The notes under the pieces: model-generated | The model's database searches: none | Told to the model about the DNA's origin: nothing | Seen by the model: only the letters and a program-made list of their open reading frames with translations | Shown: piece after piece, positions 1 to 5,738 of the stretch | Numbering within the stretch: position 1 is the stretch's first letter | How the letters are laid out: every line of letters starts with the position of its first letter | Program-made: the position numbers and the translations under genes | NCBI GenBank assembly: GCA_017510875.1 | Contig: JAFWLX010000252.1 | Span: 1-13,166 of the forward strand | Length of the DNA stretch: 13,166 nucleotides | Origin: Atopobiaceae bacterium | GTDB taxonomy: Bacteria; Actinomycetota; Coriobacteriia; Coriobacteriales; Atopobiaceae | Direction: 5' to 3'

Positions 1-36
1 ATTGTCACATGGTGCCTGTCCCCAAACTGTCACGCG
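1..36. other. Possible end of a dispersed repeat downstream of the helicase gene
   Basis: These bases lie between the window edge and the helicase stop codon. Read on the minus strand they contain GGGGACAGGCACC flanked by two direct copies of GTGACA (plus-strand TGTCAC at 4-9 and 28-33). From memory, GGGGACAGGCACC-like motifs occur as dispersed REP-type repeats in many bacterial genomes, but only one copy is visible here and the element is cut by the window. No T-rich terminator for the helicase gene is seen. Confidence 0.25.
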
Positions 37-1476
37 CTAGTAGTGTCGGCCAAAGCGGCCACTGCTGGGGCCGCCAAAGCCGCGTCTGGACTTGCTGCCC
101 GAGAACATCGTGCGTGTGGGCTTGGTGGTAGAGCGCGAGGAATTGGGGACAATGCGTCCCTCGTCATAGGCAAAGCCCTCAAGGTCCCACAGTGGGATGA
201 GCTTCTTGGTAAAGTACTCAATCTCGCGAAGCGGGCTAATCTCGTCGGGCGCCACAAAGGTGTAGGCGTGTCCGGTGGCGCCGGCACGGCCTGTGCGTCC
301 AATACGGTGCACGTAGTCCTCGGGGTCCATGGGTACATCGTAGTTGACCACGGCGTCGATACCGCTTACGTCAATGCCGCGGCTCATGACGTCAGTTGCT
401 ACCAGTACCTGCACTTTTCCATCGCGGAAGCGCTCGAGCGCCTTGTCGCGGGCGCGTTGCGGACGATCGGCATGCATGACCTCAACCTTAAGGCCTGCGT
501 CCTTGAGCGTCTTGGACACATCGTCCACGCGATGTTTGGTGCGGCAGAACACCAGCACGCGCTCAAGCTGTGCCCCCGGCTCGGCGCCGCCTGTTGCCAC
601 GATCGCCTGGAGCAGTTGGGTCTTCTGCCCCTGGGTCACGGGACACAGGTGCTCCTCTACGGTATCGGCCGTCTCGCCCACGCGCGAGATCTCTACGGTG
701 GCGGGATCGTGAAGCATGGCGTCAACGGTGCCCTTGATGGAAGGCGGAATGGTTGCCGAGAAGAGCAGGTTTTGACGCTTGGCGGGCAGCGCCTGGACAA
801 TGCGGCGCACGCTGGGCCAAAAGCCCATGTCAAGCATGCGGTCAGCCTCGTCAAGAACAAGGATACGCACCTGCCCAAGGTCAACGTGCTTATGCTCCAT
901 AAGGTCAATGAGACGTCCTGGCGTTGCCACCAGCAGATCGCAACCCTGCGCAAGCTGTTTGAGCTGGCGGTCAAACCGTGCGCCGCCCATCACAATGACG
1001 CAGCGTTGGCCGGTGTGCTGGCATACGGTGGTGGTCACGCGCTCAATCTGCTGGGCAAGCTCGCGCGTAGGAGTAACCACTAGCGCAAGTGGGCGGGCGG
1101 GACCGCCGGCAGGTTGGGCCTGCGGCTGGTCGTTGCTCTTCTTGCGACGACGTCTGCGGCGCTTACGGGGCGGCGTGGTCTCGACTTCGGTGGCAGCCTC
1201 TTCTGGGGAGATAAGAGTTTCACCAGCATCCTGAGCGGCGGAAACGTTGTCGCCCTTTGCTGCTTTGCCCTGCTTGCCCATAATGAGCTGCAATGCGGGG
1301 AGCGTGAAGGCGGCCGTCTTGCCCGTGCCGGTCTGCGCCGAGGCAACAAGGTCGCGGCCCTGTAGCACAAGGGGTATGGCCTGCTCTTGTACGGGGGTTG
1401 GTTGTGTAAAGCCGAGGGCATCGACCCCGGCAAGTATCTGCTCGTTAAGCCCGAGCTCGGCAAATGTAGTAGTCAT
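37..1476 (-). CDS. DEAD-box ATP-dependent RNA helicase (RhlE/CsdA type)
   Basis: An ATP-dependent RNA helicase of 479 residues that would remodel cytoplasmic RNA in ribosome assembly, mRNA decay or cold adaptation. All motifs are present: Q motif (F5 to Q30), AQTGTGKT 47-54, PTRELAQQ 136-143, TPGR 185-188, DEAD 209-212, SAT 240-242, VLVFCRTK 307-314, DVMSRGID 362-369 and HRIGRTGR 390-397. A Gly/Ser/Arg-rich tail (about 459-479) resembles RNA-binding tails of the family. Unusually, about 60 residues (66-127) containing an acidic stretch and then a run of ten Arg/Lys lie between motifs I and Ia, where RhlE-like proteins have a short linker. I chose the ATG at 1476 because the Q motif starts five residues later; the frame stays open to 1614, but that extension is Cys-rich and not family-like. 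No good ribosome-binding site precedes the ATG, so the mRNA may be leaderless. Role inferred from family. Confidence 0.93.
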   Translation of the reverse strand: MTTTFAELGLNEQILAGVDALGFTQPTPVQEQAIPLVLQGRDLVASAQTGTGKTAAFTLPALQLIMGKQGKAAKGDNVSAAQDAGETLISPEEAATEVETTPPRKRRRRRRKKSNDQPQAQPAGGPARPLALVVTPTRELAQQIERVTTTVCQHTGQRCVIVMGGARFDRQLKQLAQGCDLLVATPGRLIDLMEHKHVDLGQVRILVLDEADRMLDMGFWPSVRRIVQALPAKRQNLLFSATIPPSIKGTVDAMLHDPATVEISRVGETADTVEEHLCPVTQGQKTQLLQAIVATGGAEPGAQLERVLVFCRTKHRVDDVSKTLKDAGLKVEVMHADRPQRARDKALERFRDGKVQVLVATDVMSRGIDVSGIDAVVNYDVPMDPEDYVHRIGRTGRAGATGHAYTFVAPDEISPLREIEYFTKKLIPLWDLEGFAYDEGRIVPNSSRSTTKPTRTMFSGSKSRRGFGGPSSGRFGRHY

Positions 1477-1483
1477 GGGTACT

Positions 1484-1489
1484 AGTATG
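1484..1489 (-). promoter_or_regulatory. Possible -10 box for a leaderless helicase mRNA
   Basis: On the minus strand CATACT ends 7 bases before the helicase ATG. If used as a -10 element, transcription would start at or next to the A of the start codon, which fits the absence of a Shine-Dalgarno sequence. No convincing -35 was found, so this is weak. Confidence 0.25.
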
Positions 1490-1633
1490 GTCCAAATTGC
1501 CAAACGCAAGGCCAGCGCGAGCCCGGGGTTCCTAGAATCGACATGAAGTCGAGCGTTGTTACAGTTCGTGCAAGCAGAGGTGCAGTCGTGCGCTGGCATC
1601 GTTTCAGGTTGCAATACTCTCTCGCCGAGTGCC

Positions 1634-1666
1634 TAACATGCTGGTATGCTGTTAACGCTATATAAA
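1634..1666 (+). promoter_or_regulatory. Candidate metA operator and -10 box
   Basis: An interrupted palindrome TAACA-N11-TGTTA spans 1634-1654 and is followed 6 bases later by TATAAA (1661-1666), a good -10 candidate for rightward transcription into the leader ORF and metA. No good -35 lies at 16-18 bases, so the promoter may be weak or activator-dependent. The palindrome covers the place where a -35 would sit, which suits a repressor or activator site; its binding protein is unknown. Confidence 0.3.
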
Positions 1667-1680
1667 AGGGGGAGGATTTC

Positions 1681-1731
1681 ATGATGCGGACACCAGAGAC
1701 GCTGTCGGACCGAATGCGCAGCTGCGGATAG
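1681..1731 (+). CDS. Possible 16-residue leader peptide upstream of metA
   Basis: A short ORF, MMRTPETLSDRMRSCG, starts 5 bases after a strong Shine-Dalgarno stretch (GGGGGAGG, 1668-1675), better than the one in front of metA itself. Three of its 16 codons are ATG, two of them consecutive at the start. It ends 49 bases before metA, and its last codons and stop lie inside a small hairpin (1717-1743). The position and Met content suggest a cis-acting leader sensing translation or Met-tRNA, but there is no U-tract terminator, so classical attenuation is not shown. It could be a chance ORF behind a real RBS-like sequence. No function is claimed for the peptide. Confidence 0.35.
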   Translation: MMRTPETLSDRMRSCG

Positions 1732-1743
1732 CCGCGCCCTGCG
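1717..1743 (+). promoter_or_regulatory. Small hairpin across the leader ORF stop codon
   Basis: CGCAG (1717-1721) pairs with CTGCG (1739-1743), and GCGG (1724-1727) pairs with CCGC (1732-1735) around an ATAG loop that contains part of the leader stop codon. A ribosome finishing the leader would melt it. It ends 37 bases before the metA ATG. No poly-T follows. Confidence 0.3.
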
Positions 1744-1780
1744 TCCCACCTGCTTCTTGTCCCCACGAACGGAGTCTCCC

Positions 1781-2749
1781 ATGCCCATCAACATTCCAGA
1801 CGGCCTACCAGCAAAGACCATCCTCCAGCAAGAGCGCATCTTTGCCCTTGAAGAGGAGGTGGCCAGCCATCAGCGTATCCGTCCGCTGCGTCTGGTGATT
1901 CTCAATCTCATGCCCACCAAGATAGAGACCGAGACGCAGATCTTGCGCCTTATCTCTAAGTCTCCTTTGCAGGTAAGCTGTGACTTCATGCGCGTGAGCA
2001 GCCACGAGTCAAAGAACACCTCGGTAGATCACCTGGTCAAGTTCTACGACACCTTTGACGTGTTCCGCGACCAAAACTATGACGGCCTTATCGTGACAGG
2101 CGCCCCCGTCGAGCACCTGCCCTTTACCGAGGTTGACTATTGGGACGAGCTCTGCGAGATCATGGATTGGAGCCGCGAGCACGTCTTCTCTACCATGTAC
2201 CTGTGCTGGGGCGCCATGGCGGGCCTGTATCACTTCTACGGTATCCCCAAGCGCCAGCTTCCTGCCAAGCTCTTTGGCGTGTTTCCGCAGCGCCTGTGCG
2301 ACGAGTACAGCTTCCTCACCAACGGCTTTGACGAGATGCACAATATGCCGCACAGTCGCCATGCCATGCTTGACGCCTCCGAGCTTGCCAAGCACCCCGA
2401 GCTTCAAGTGCTTTCGGAGGGCTTCTCAAGCGGCCCGGCGCTCATTGCCACGCAAGACTATCACGAGATATACGTTACGGGTCATTTTGAGTATGGCCGC
2501 GACACGTTGGCCGACGAGTACTGGCGCGACTTCCACCGGGGCCTACCCATCAAGCTGCCGGAGAACTACTTCCCCAACGACAATCCCGAGAATCAGCCCA
2601 TCTTTACCTGGCGCAGCCATGCCAACCTGCTGTATCGCAACTGGCTCAACTGGGTGTACCAGATGACCCCTTACGAGCTGTTCGAGATTCCCGAGGCCAT
2701 TGTCTCGTTGCACAACCACTCCTACGTTATGGCCAACAAATTCAACTAG
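1781..2749 (+). CDS. metA: Homoserine O-acyltransferase MetA, predicted acetyl-CoA specific
   Basis: Activates homoserine by O-acylation, the committed step of methionine synthesis, in the cytoplasm. The 322-residue product matches the MetA family along its length: it begins MPINIPDGLPA, has the conserved NLMPTKIETE block (42-51), and places the catalytic residues at their family positions: Cys142 (YLCWGAMAG), His235 and Glu237 (TGHFE). Residue 111 is Glu (TGAPVEH); in characterised MetA proteins Glu111 goes with acetyl-CoA and Gly111, as in E. coli, with succinyl-CoA, so I predict O-acetylhomoserine as product despite the usual succinyltransferase label. The ATG at 1781 has GGAG 7 bases upstream and gives the conserved N-terminus; an upstream in-frame TTG at 1757 would add eight unlike residues. 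A leader ORF and hairpin precede it, and the ligase gene follows in the same frame after 11 codons. Confidence 0.96.
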   Translation: MPINIPDGLPAKTILQQERIFALEEEVASHQRIRPLRLVILNLMPTKIETETQILRLISKSPLQVSCDFMRVSSHESKNTSVDHLVKFYDTFDVFRDQNYDGLIVTGAPVEHLPFTEVDYWDELCEIMDWSREHVFSTMYLCWGAMAGLYHFYGIPKRQLPAKLFGVFPQRLCDEYSFLTNGFDEMHNMPHSRHAMLDASELAKHPELQVLSEGFSSGPALIATQDYHEIYVTGHFEYGRDTLADEYWRDFHRGLPIKLPENYFPNDNPENQPIFTWRSHANLLYRNWLNWVYQMTPYELFEIPEAIVSLHNHSYVMANKFN

Positions 2750-2752
2750 GCA

Positions 2753-2784
2753 AAGGCACCCCTAAGGCATGGGGGTGCGCCCTT
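2753..2784 (+). terminator. Terminator-like hairpin after metA
   Basis: GCACCCC (2756-2762) pairs perfectly with GGGGTGC (2772-2778); AAGG (2753-2756) could instead pair with CCTT (2781-2784) to lengthen the stem. Only a short CTTGT follows, so as an intrinsic terminator it is weak. It touches the TTG proposed as the start of the next gene. Confidence 0.35.
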
Positions 2785-4522
2785 GTCTGGCCATACTGTT
2801 ACCTATAACGAAACGCTTACGCTCCCCGTGGCTGAAAAGCGCATAATCATATCTCGCCGCAATATCCAATCGAAAGGCAGACCTGTGATAGTTCCAGACA
2901 TGTTAAGGCTCAACGCCGTCAAGTATCCCGACGAGATTGCCCTTATCGAGATAAACCCCGCCATGCCGGAGGATCGCCACATCACCTGGCGCGAATACGA
3001 CCTGGTAGAAACCACCGATGACGAGCCTTACCGTCGCGAGATCACGTGGTCGGTCTTTGACGAGAAGGCCAACCGCTTTGCCAACCTGCTCATCTCGCGC
3101 GGGGTAGGCAAGGGCGACAAGGTTGCCATCCTGCTATACAACTGCATCGAGTGGCTGCCCATCTACTTTGGCATCCTTAAGACGGGCGCTACGGCAGTGC
3201 CGCTCAACTTCCGCTACGACTCGGCTGAGATGCTCTACTGCATCGAGAAGTCCGATTCTGACGTGGTGGTCTTTGGGCCCGAATTTGTTGGCCGCATGGA
3301 GTCCATCGTGCACAAGCTGCAAAAGGGGCGCCTGCTGTTCTATGTGGGCGACGATTGCCCCACGTGGGCCGAGAGCTTCCGTGAGCTCGAGGCACTCAGC
3401 TCAAGCCGCGACCCGCAGATTCCGCTGTTTGAGTACGACGATGCGGCCATTTACTTCAGCAGTGGCACCACGGGCTTCCCCAAGGCTATCCTGCACAACC
3501 ACGAGAGCCTCACGCAGGCGGCCGAGATGGAGGCCGTGCACCACTCCATCACCCACGAGGACTGCTTCCTGTGCATTCCGCCGCTGTATCACACGGGCGC
3601 CAAGTTCCACTGGATGGGCTGCCTCACCTGCGGTGCCAAAGCCGTGCTGCTGCGTGGCGTGAGCCCCCAGTACATCTTTGACGCGGTCAGCCGCGAGCAT
3701 TGCACCGAGGTCTGGCTGCTTGTACCGTGGGTGCAGGACATCTTGGCCGCCATCGAGCGCGGCGACCTCAAGCTTGAGGACTACGAGCTTGACCAGTGGC
3801 GTCTGATGCACGTGGGAGCACAGCCTGTGCCCAAGAGCCTCATCAAACGCTGGAAAGAGGTGTTCCCTCACCACGACTACGACACCAACTACGGCCTCTC
3901 AGAGTCCACCGGTCCGGGATGCGTGCATCTGGGCGTCGAGAACATCGAGAAGGTCGGCGCCATTGGTGTGCCGGGTTACCGCTGGCGCGCCAAGATTGTG
4001 GACGAGGATGGGCATCGCGTCGAGCAGGGCGAGGTGGGCGAGCTGTGCGTCAAGGGCCCGGGCCTCATGACCTGCTACTACAACGACCCCGAGGCCACGC
4101 AGGAGACGCTCATCAATGGCTGGCTGCACACCGGCGACATGGCGCGCCAGGACGAGGATGGCTTCATCTGGCTGGTTGACCGCAAGAAGGATGTCATCAT
4201 CACGGGTGGCGAGAACCTCTATCCGGTGCAGATCGAGGACTTCATGAGCGCCTGCCCCGCTATTCAGGACGTGGCTGTCATCGGCCTGCCCGACGAGCGC
4301 TTGGGCGAGATTGCCGCCGCCATCGTGCAGCTTAAGCCCGACCACCTGGATACCACCGAGGACGACATCAACCAGTTCTGCATGGATCTTCCGCGCTACA
4401 AGCGTCCCCGCAAGATCATCTTTGCAGACGTGCCGCGCAACGCCACCGGCAAGATCGAGAAGCCGCTGCTGCGCGAGCGCTACGGCGCCGATAACCTGGT
4501 TGACAAGGAGAACCAGGGCTAG
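2783..4522 (+). CDS. AMP-forming acyl-CoA ligase (ANL superfamily)
   Basis: Activates a carboxylic acid with ATP to an acyl-adenylate and then a CoA thioester. The product (579 residues from the TTG) shows the class motifs: SSGTTGFPK 226-234 (phosphate loop, with Ala rather than Gly after the Lys), YGLSE 370-374, TGD 450-452, the hinge DRKKD 466-470 followed by VIITGGENLYP, and GKIEK near 556-560 with the catalytic Lys of the C-terminal domain. Two similar stretches, ITWREYD and ITWSVFD, occur 13 residues apart near the N-terminus where many relatives have one. The start is uncertain: TTG 2783 keeps an N-terminus that looks protein-like (ISRRNIQSKGRP); GTG 2885, with AAAGGCAG upstream, would give 545 residues. 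Substrate unknown; iorAB 1.2 kb away makes an aryl-acetate possible, a medium-chain acid equally so. Confidence 0.88.
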   Translation: MSGHTVTYNETLTLPVAEKRIIISRRNIQSKGRPVIVPDMLRLNAVKYPDEIALIEINPAMPEDRHITWREYDLVETTDDEPYRREITWSVFDEKANRFANLLISRGVGKGDKVAILLYNCIEWLPIYFGILKTGATAVPLNFRYDSAEMLYCIEKSDSDVVVFGPEFVGRMESIVHKLQKGRLLFYVGDDCPTWAESFRELEALSSSRDPQIPLFEYDDAAIYFSSGTTGFPKAILHNHESLTQAAEMEAVHHSITHEDCFLCIPPLYHTGAKFHWMGCLTCGAKAVLLRGVSPQYIFDAVSREHCTEVWLLVPWVQDILAAIERGDLKLEDYELDQWRLMHVGAQPVPKSLIKRWKEVFPHHDYDTNYGLSESTGPGCVHLGVENIEKVGAIGVPGYRWRAKIVDEDGHRVEQGEVGELCVKGPGLMTCYYNDPEATQETLINGWLHTGDMARQDEDGFIWLVDRKKDVIITGGENLYPVQIEDFMSACPAIQDVAVIGLPDERLGEIAAAIVQLKPDHLDTTEDDINQFCMDLPRYKRPRKIIFADVPRNATGKIEKPLLRERYGADNLVDKENQG

Positions 4523-4553
4523 ATTCGCTCCTCCCGAGCAACAGAAGTGTAAG

Positions 4554-4608
4554 GTAGGGCGCTGTCCCCCTCATCGCGCAACGTGCGGTGAGGAGGACAG
4601 CGCCCTAC
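4554..4608. repeat. 55-nt near-perfect hairpin
   Basis: A 14-bp perfect stem (GTAGGGCGCTGTCC, 4554-4567, with its complement at 4595-4608) continues past one C-A mismatch into about nine further pairs, including one G-T, with a small apical loop. There is no T-tract on either side, so it does not look like an ordinary intrinsic terminator. It lies 32 bases after the ligase stop and may be a REP-like repeat unit, an mRNA-stabilising 3' structure or a factor-assisted terminator. Confidence 0.7.
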
Positions 4609-4627
4609 GCTGACGCAATGCTCCTTT

Positions 4628-4664
4628 ACCTTTTAGAGGATACTCGGCATACCTTTAGAGGATA
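4628..4664. repeat. Short imperfect direct repeat
   Basis: ACCTTTTAGAGGATA (4628-4642) recurs as ACCTTTAGAGGATA (4651-4664), differing by one T, with starts 23 bases apart. The copies sit between two hairpins in non-coding DNA. Two turns of spacing would suit a protein-binding site, but function is unknown. Confidence 0.5.
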
Positions 4665-4687
4665 TAAGGGCCTGAACAACCTCATTA

Positions 4688-4722
4688 AAGAGAGAGCCCC
4701 GCCAATGACGGGGCTCTCTCTT
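4688..4722. terminator. Bidirectional terminator-like hairpin between converging genes
   Basis: A perfect 14-bp stem (AAGAGAGAGCCCCG, 4688-4701, with 4709-4722) and a 7-base loop. It lies 21 bases past the stop of the leftward DUF975 gene and 165 bases past the rightward ligase gene. T residues on each exit side are few (the stem ends TT plus scattered T/A), so termination may be moderate, but the position between convergent genes fits a shared terminator. Confidence 0.75.
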
Positions 4723-4743
4723 ACTGTATATATCAGGTGCGTT

Positions 4744-5442
4744 TTAGCCGCGCTCGCCACTCAGCTCAAGGTAGAGGGCAGCGTCAGTGCTCTGCATGTA
4801 GGGGTTGGTCCAGAAGATGTTGACAATACCCAGCGAAATCACGCCCAGCACGATCCAGCCAATAAAGCTCAGGTCCATGAGGAAGGCGCGCCACCTGTTG
4901 CCCTGCATCATCTGAGAGGAGCGAGCAAGGACGTCCATCGGGGCAAGCTCGGGATGGTCACGCACAATGTAGGGGACCATGCGATACGAGTAAGCCTTCA
5001 TGATGCCAGGGATGATGAGCAGAAGCGTGAAGAGCGCGATAAAGAGGTCGCGTAGGAACATGGTGATAAACACGCGGCCGTAGTCGCCAAAGCCCTCGGC
5101 AACGGTGCCAAACGGCGTGGAGGGGTCGTTGATGTTCTTCTTGAAGAAGCGCCTGCCACCAACCTCAATGGGGTTGAAGAGGAAGATGCGCAGCAGAATC
5201 GAAACGACGGTAATGATGATAGCTGCGGCCATAGCAGCGGCTGCAATCATTGCCATCTGCTCGTCGGAAATGGGGGTTCCGTCAACCGTAATGGTGGTGG
5301 TACCGCCGCCGCCTGAGGTTGAGTAGGCGGCACCGCTGCCCATGGTAAGCAGCGACATGACAAACGCCATGGCTACGCTTGGCCAGTAATTACGCTTGAA
5401 CGCAACGCGTCCGCGCTCCTTGATAGTTGCAATATCCCACAT
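4744..5442 (-). CDS. DUF975-family integral membrane protein
   Basis: A 232-residue membrane protein of the DUF975 family, whose function is unknown. Predicted membrane segments are about 21-40, 63-89, 124-148 and 187-211. Family-like features are the short N-terminal amphipathic stretch (MWDIATIKERGRVAFKRNYW), the NPIEVGGRRFF block (90-100) after the second segment, IIPGIMKAYSYRM (143-155), and the ARSSQMMQGNRWRAF plus SFIGW block (173-196). Between the first two segments is a Gly/Thr-rich loop (43-58), probably exposed. The ATG at 5442 is preceded by an excellent Shine-Dalgarno, AAGGAGG. It is a single-gene unit facing away from iorA, with its own promoter (5511-5539) and a terminator-like hairpin downstream. 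No enzyme motif is visible; a bacteriocin/antimicrobial-tolerance or envelope role would be pure guesswork. Confidence 0.85.
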   Translation of the reverse strand: MWDIATIKERGRVAFKRNYWPSVAMAFVMSLLTMGSGAAYSTSGGGGTTTITVDGTPISDEQMAMIAAAAMAAAIIITVVSILLRIFLFNPIEVGGRRFFKKNINDPSTPFGTVAEGFGDYGRVFITMFLRDLFIALFTLLLIIPGIMKAYSYRMVPYIVRDHPELAPMDVLARSSQMMQGNRWRAFLMDLSFIGWIVLGVISLGIVNIFWTNPYMQSTDAALYLELSGERG

Positions 5443-5468
5443 AGTGGTCCTCCTTGCACTTCTATGAT

Positions 5469-5488
5469 GTTTCCGCAGGCGCGGAAAC
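5469..5488 (-). promoter_or_regulatory. Hairpin in the DUF975 5' untranslated region
   Basis: GTTTCCGC (5469-5476) and GCGGAAAC (5481-5488) form a perfect 8-bp inverted repeat with a 4-base spacer. It lies between the predicted transcription start (near 5504) and the ribosome-binding site of the leftward DUF975 gene, so it could be an RNA hairpin or an operator. A T-run (minus strand TTTTTT) lies upstream of the hairpin rather than after it, so it is not a terminator for that transcript. Confidence 0.4.
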
Positions 5489-5510
5489 GGTTAGCCCAAA
5501 AAACGCTCGC

Positions 5511-5539
5511 AGTATAGTACTTCAGTCTGTACAGGTCCA
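5511..5539 (-). promoter_or_regulatory. Promoter of the DUF975 gene
   Basis: On the minus strand TGGACC (-35, 5534-5539, four of six consensus bases) and TATACT (-10, 5511-5516, five of six) are separated by exactly 17 bases. The predicted start near 5504 gives a leader of about 60 bases containing the 5469-5488 hairpin and the AAGGAGG ribosome-binding site. Confidence 0.6.
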
Positions 5540-5574
5540 TCCCAAATGTGGAGGAAATCCAAAACTCACTGTTA

Positions 5575-5606
5575 GGTGGAACACCATTCTGGAAAGGCGT
5601 TCCGCC
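5575..5606. repeat. Hairpin in the DUF975-iorA divergent region
   Basis: GGTGGAACACC (5575-5585) pairs with GGCGTTCCGCC (5596-5606), 11 positions with one G-T and one A-C mismatch, around a 10-base loop. It lies upstream of the DUF975 promoter and 133 bases before iorA. Its left arm recalls the T-box core, but nothing else of a T-box leader is present. The rest of the 5607-5738 stretch shows no clear promoter; TATGAT at 5680-5685 is a possible -10 for iorA without a good -35. Confidence 0.5.
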
Positions 5607-5738
5607 ATTTGAGGCCACGTTCTGCGCACGGTCCCGTTACGACTCGTGTGCACTATCAGCGAGTATGCAAATCTGGGCGTATGATGCTCCTTACGGACTT
5701 TGCGCCCGTGTGGCGCGTCCGCGAGTGAGAGGAACGAT

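Noticed and set aside
43..1083. A 346-codon open frame opposite the helicase gene
   Set aside because: Codon shadow of a complete DEAD-box gene; the product is Ala/His-rich with no motif.
1477..1614. N-terminal extension of the helicase to an upstream ATG
   Set aside because: The extra 46 residues are Cys-rich and unlike the family, while the ATG at 1476 begins directly at the conserved N-terminus.
1668..1780. SAM riboswitch upstream of metA
   Set aside because: I searched by eye for SAM-I and SAM-IV core motifs and found none, and there is no terminator stem with a T-tract.
5571..5606. T-box-like core (GGTGGAAC) upstream of iorA
   Set aside because: Only part of the core motif matches; no specifier stem, no AGGGTGGNACCGCG, no terminator, and a divergent promoter occupies the place of the leader.
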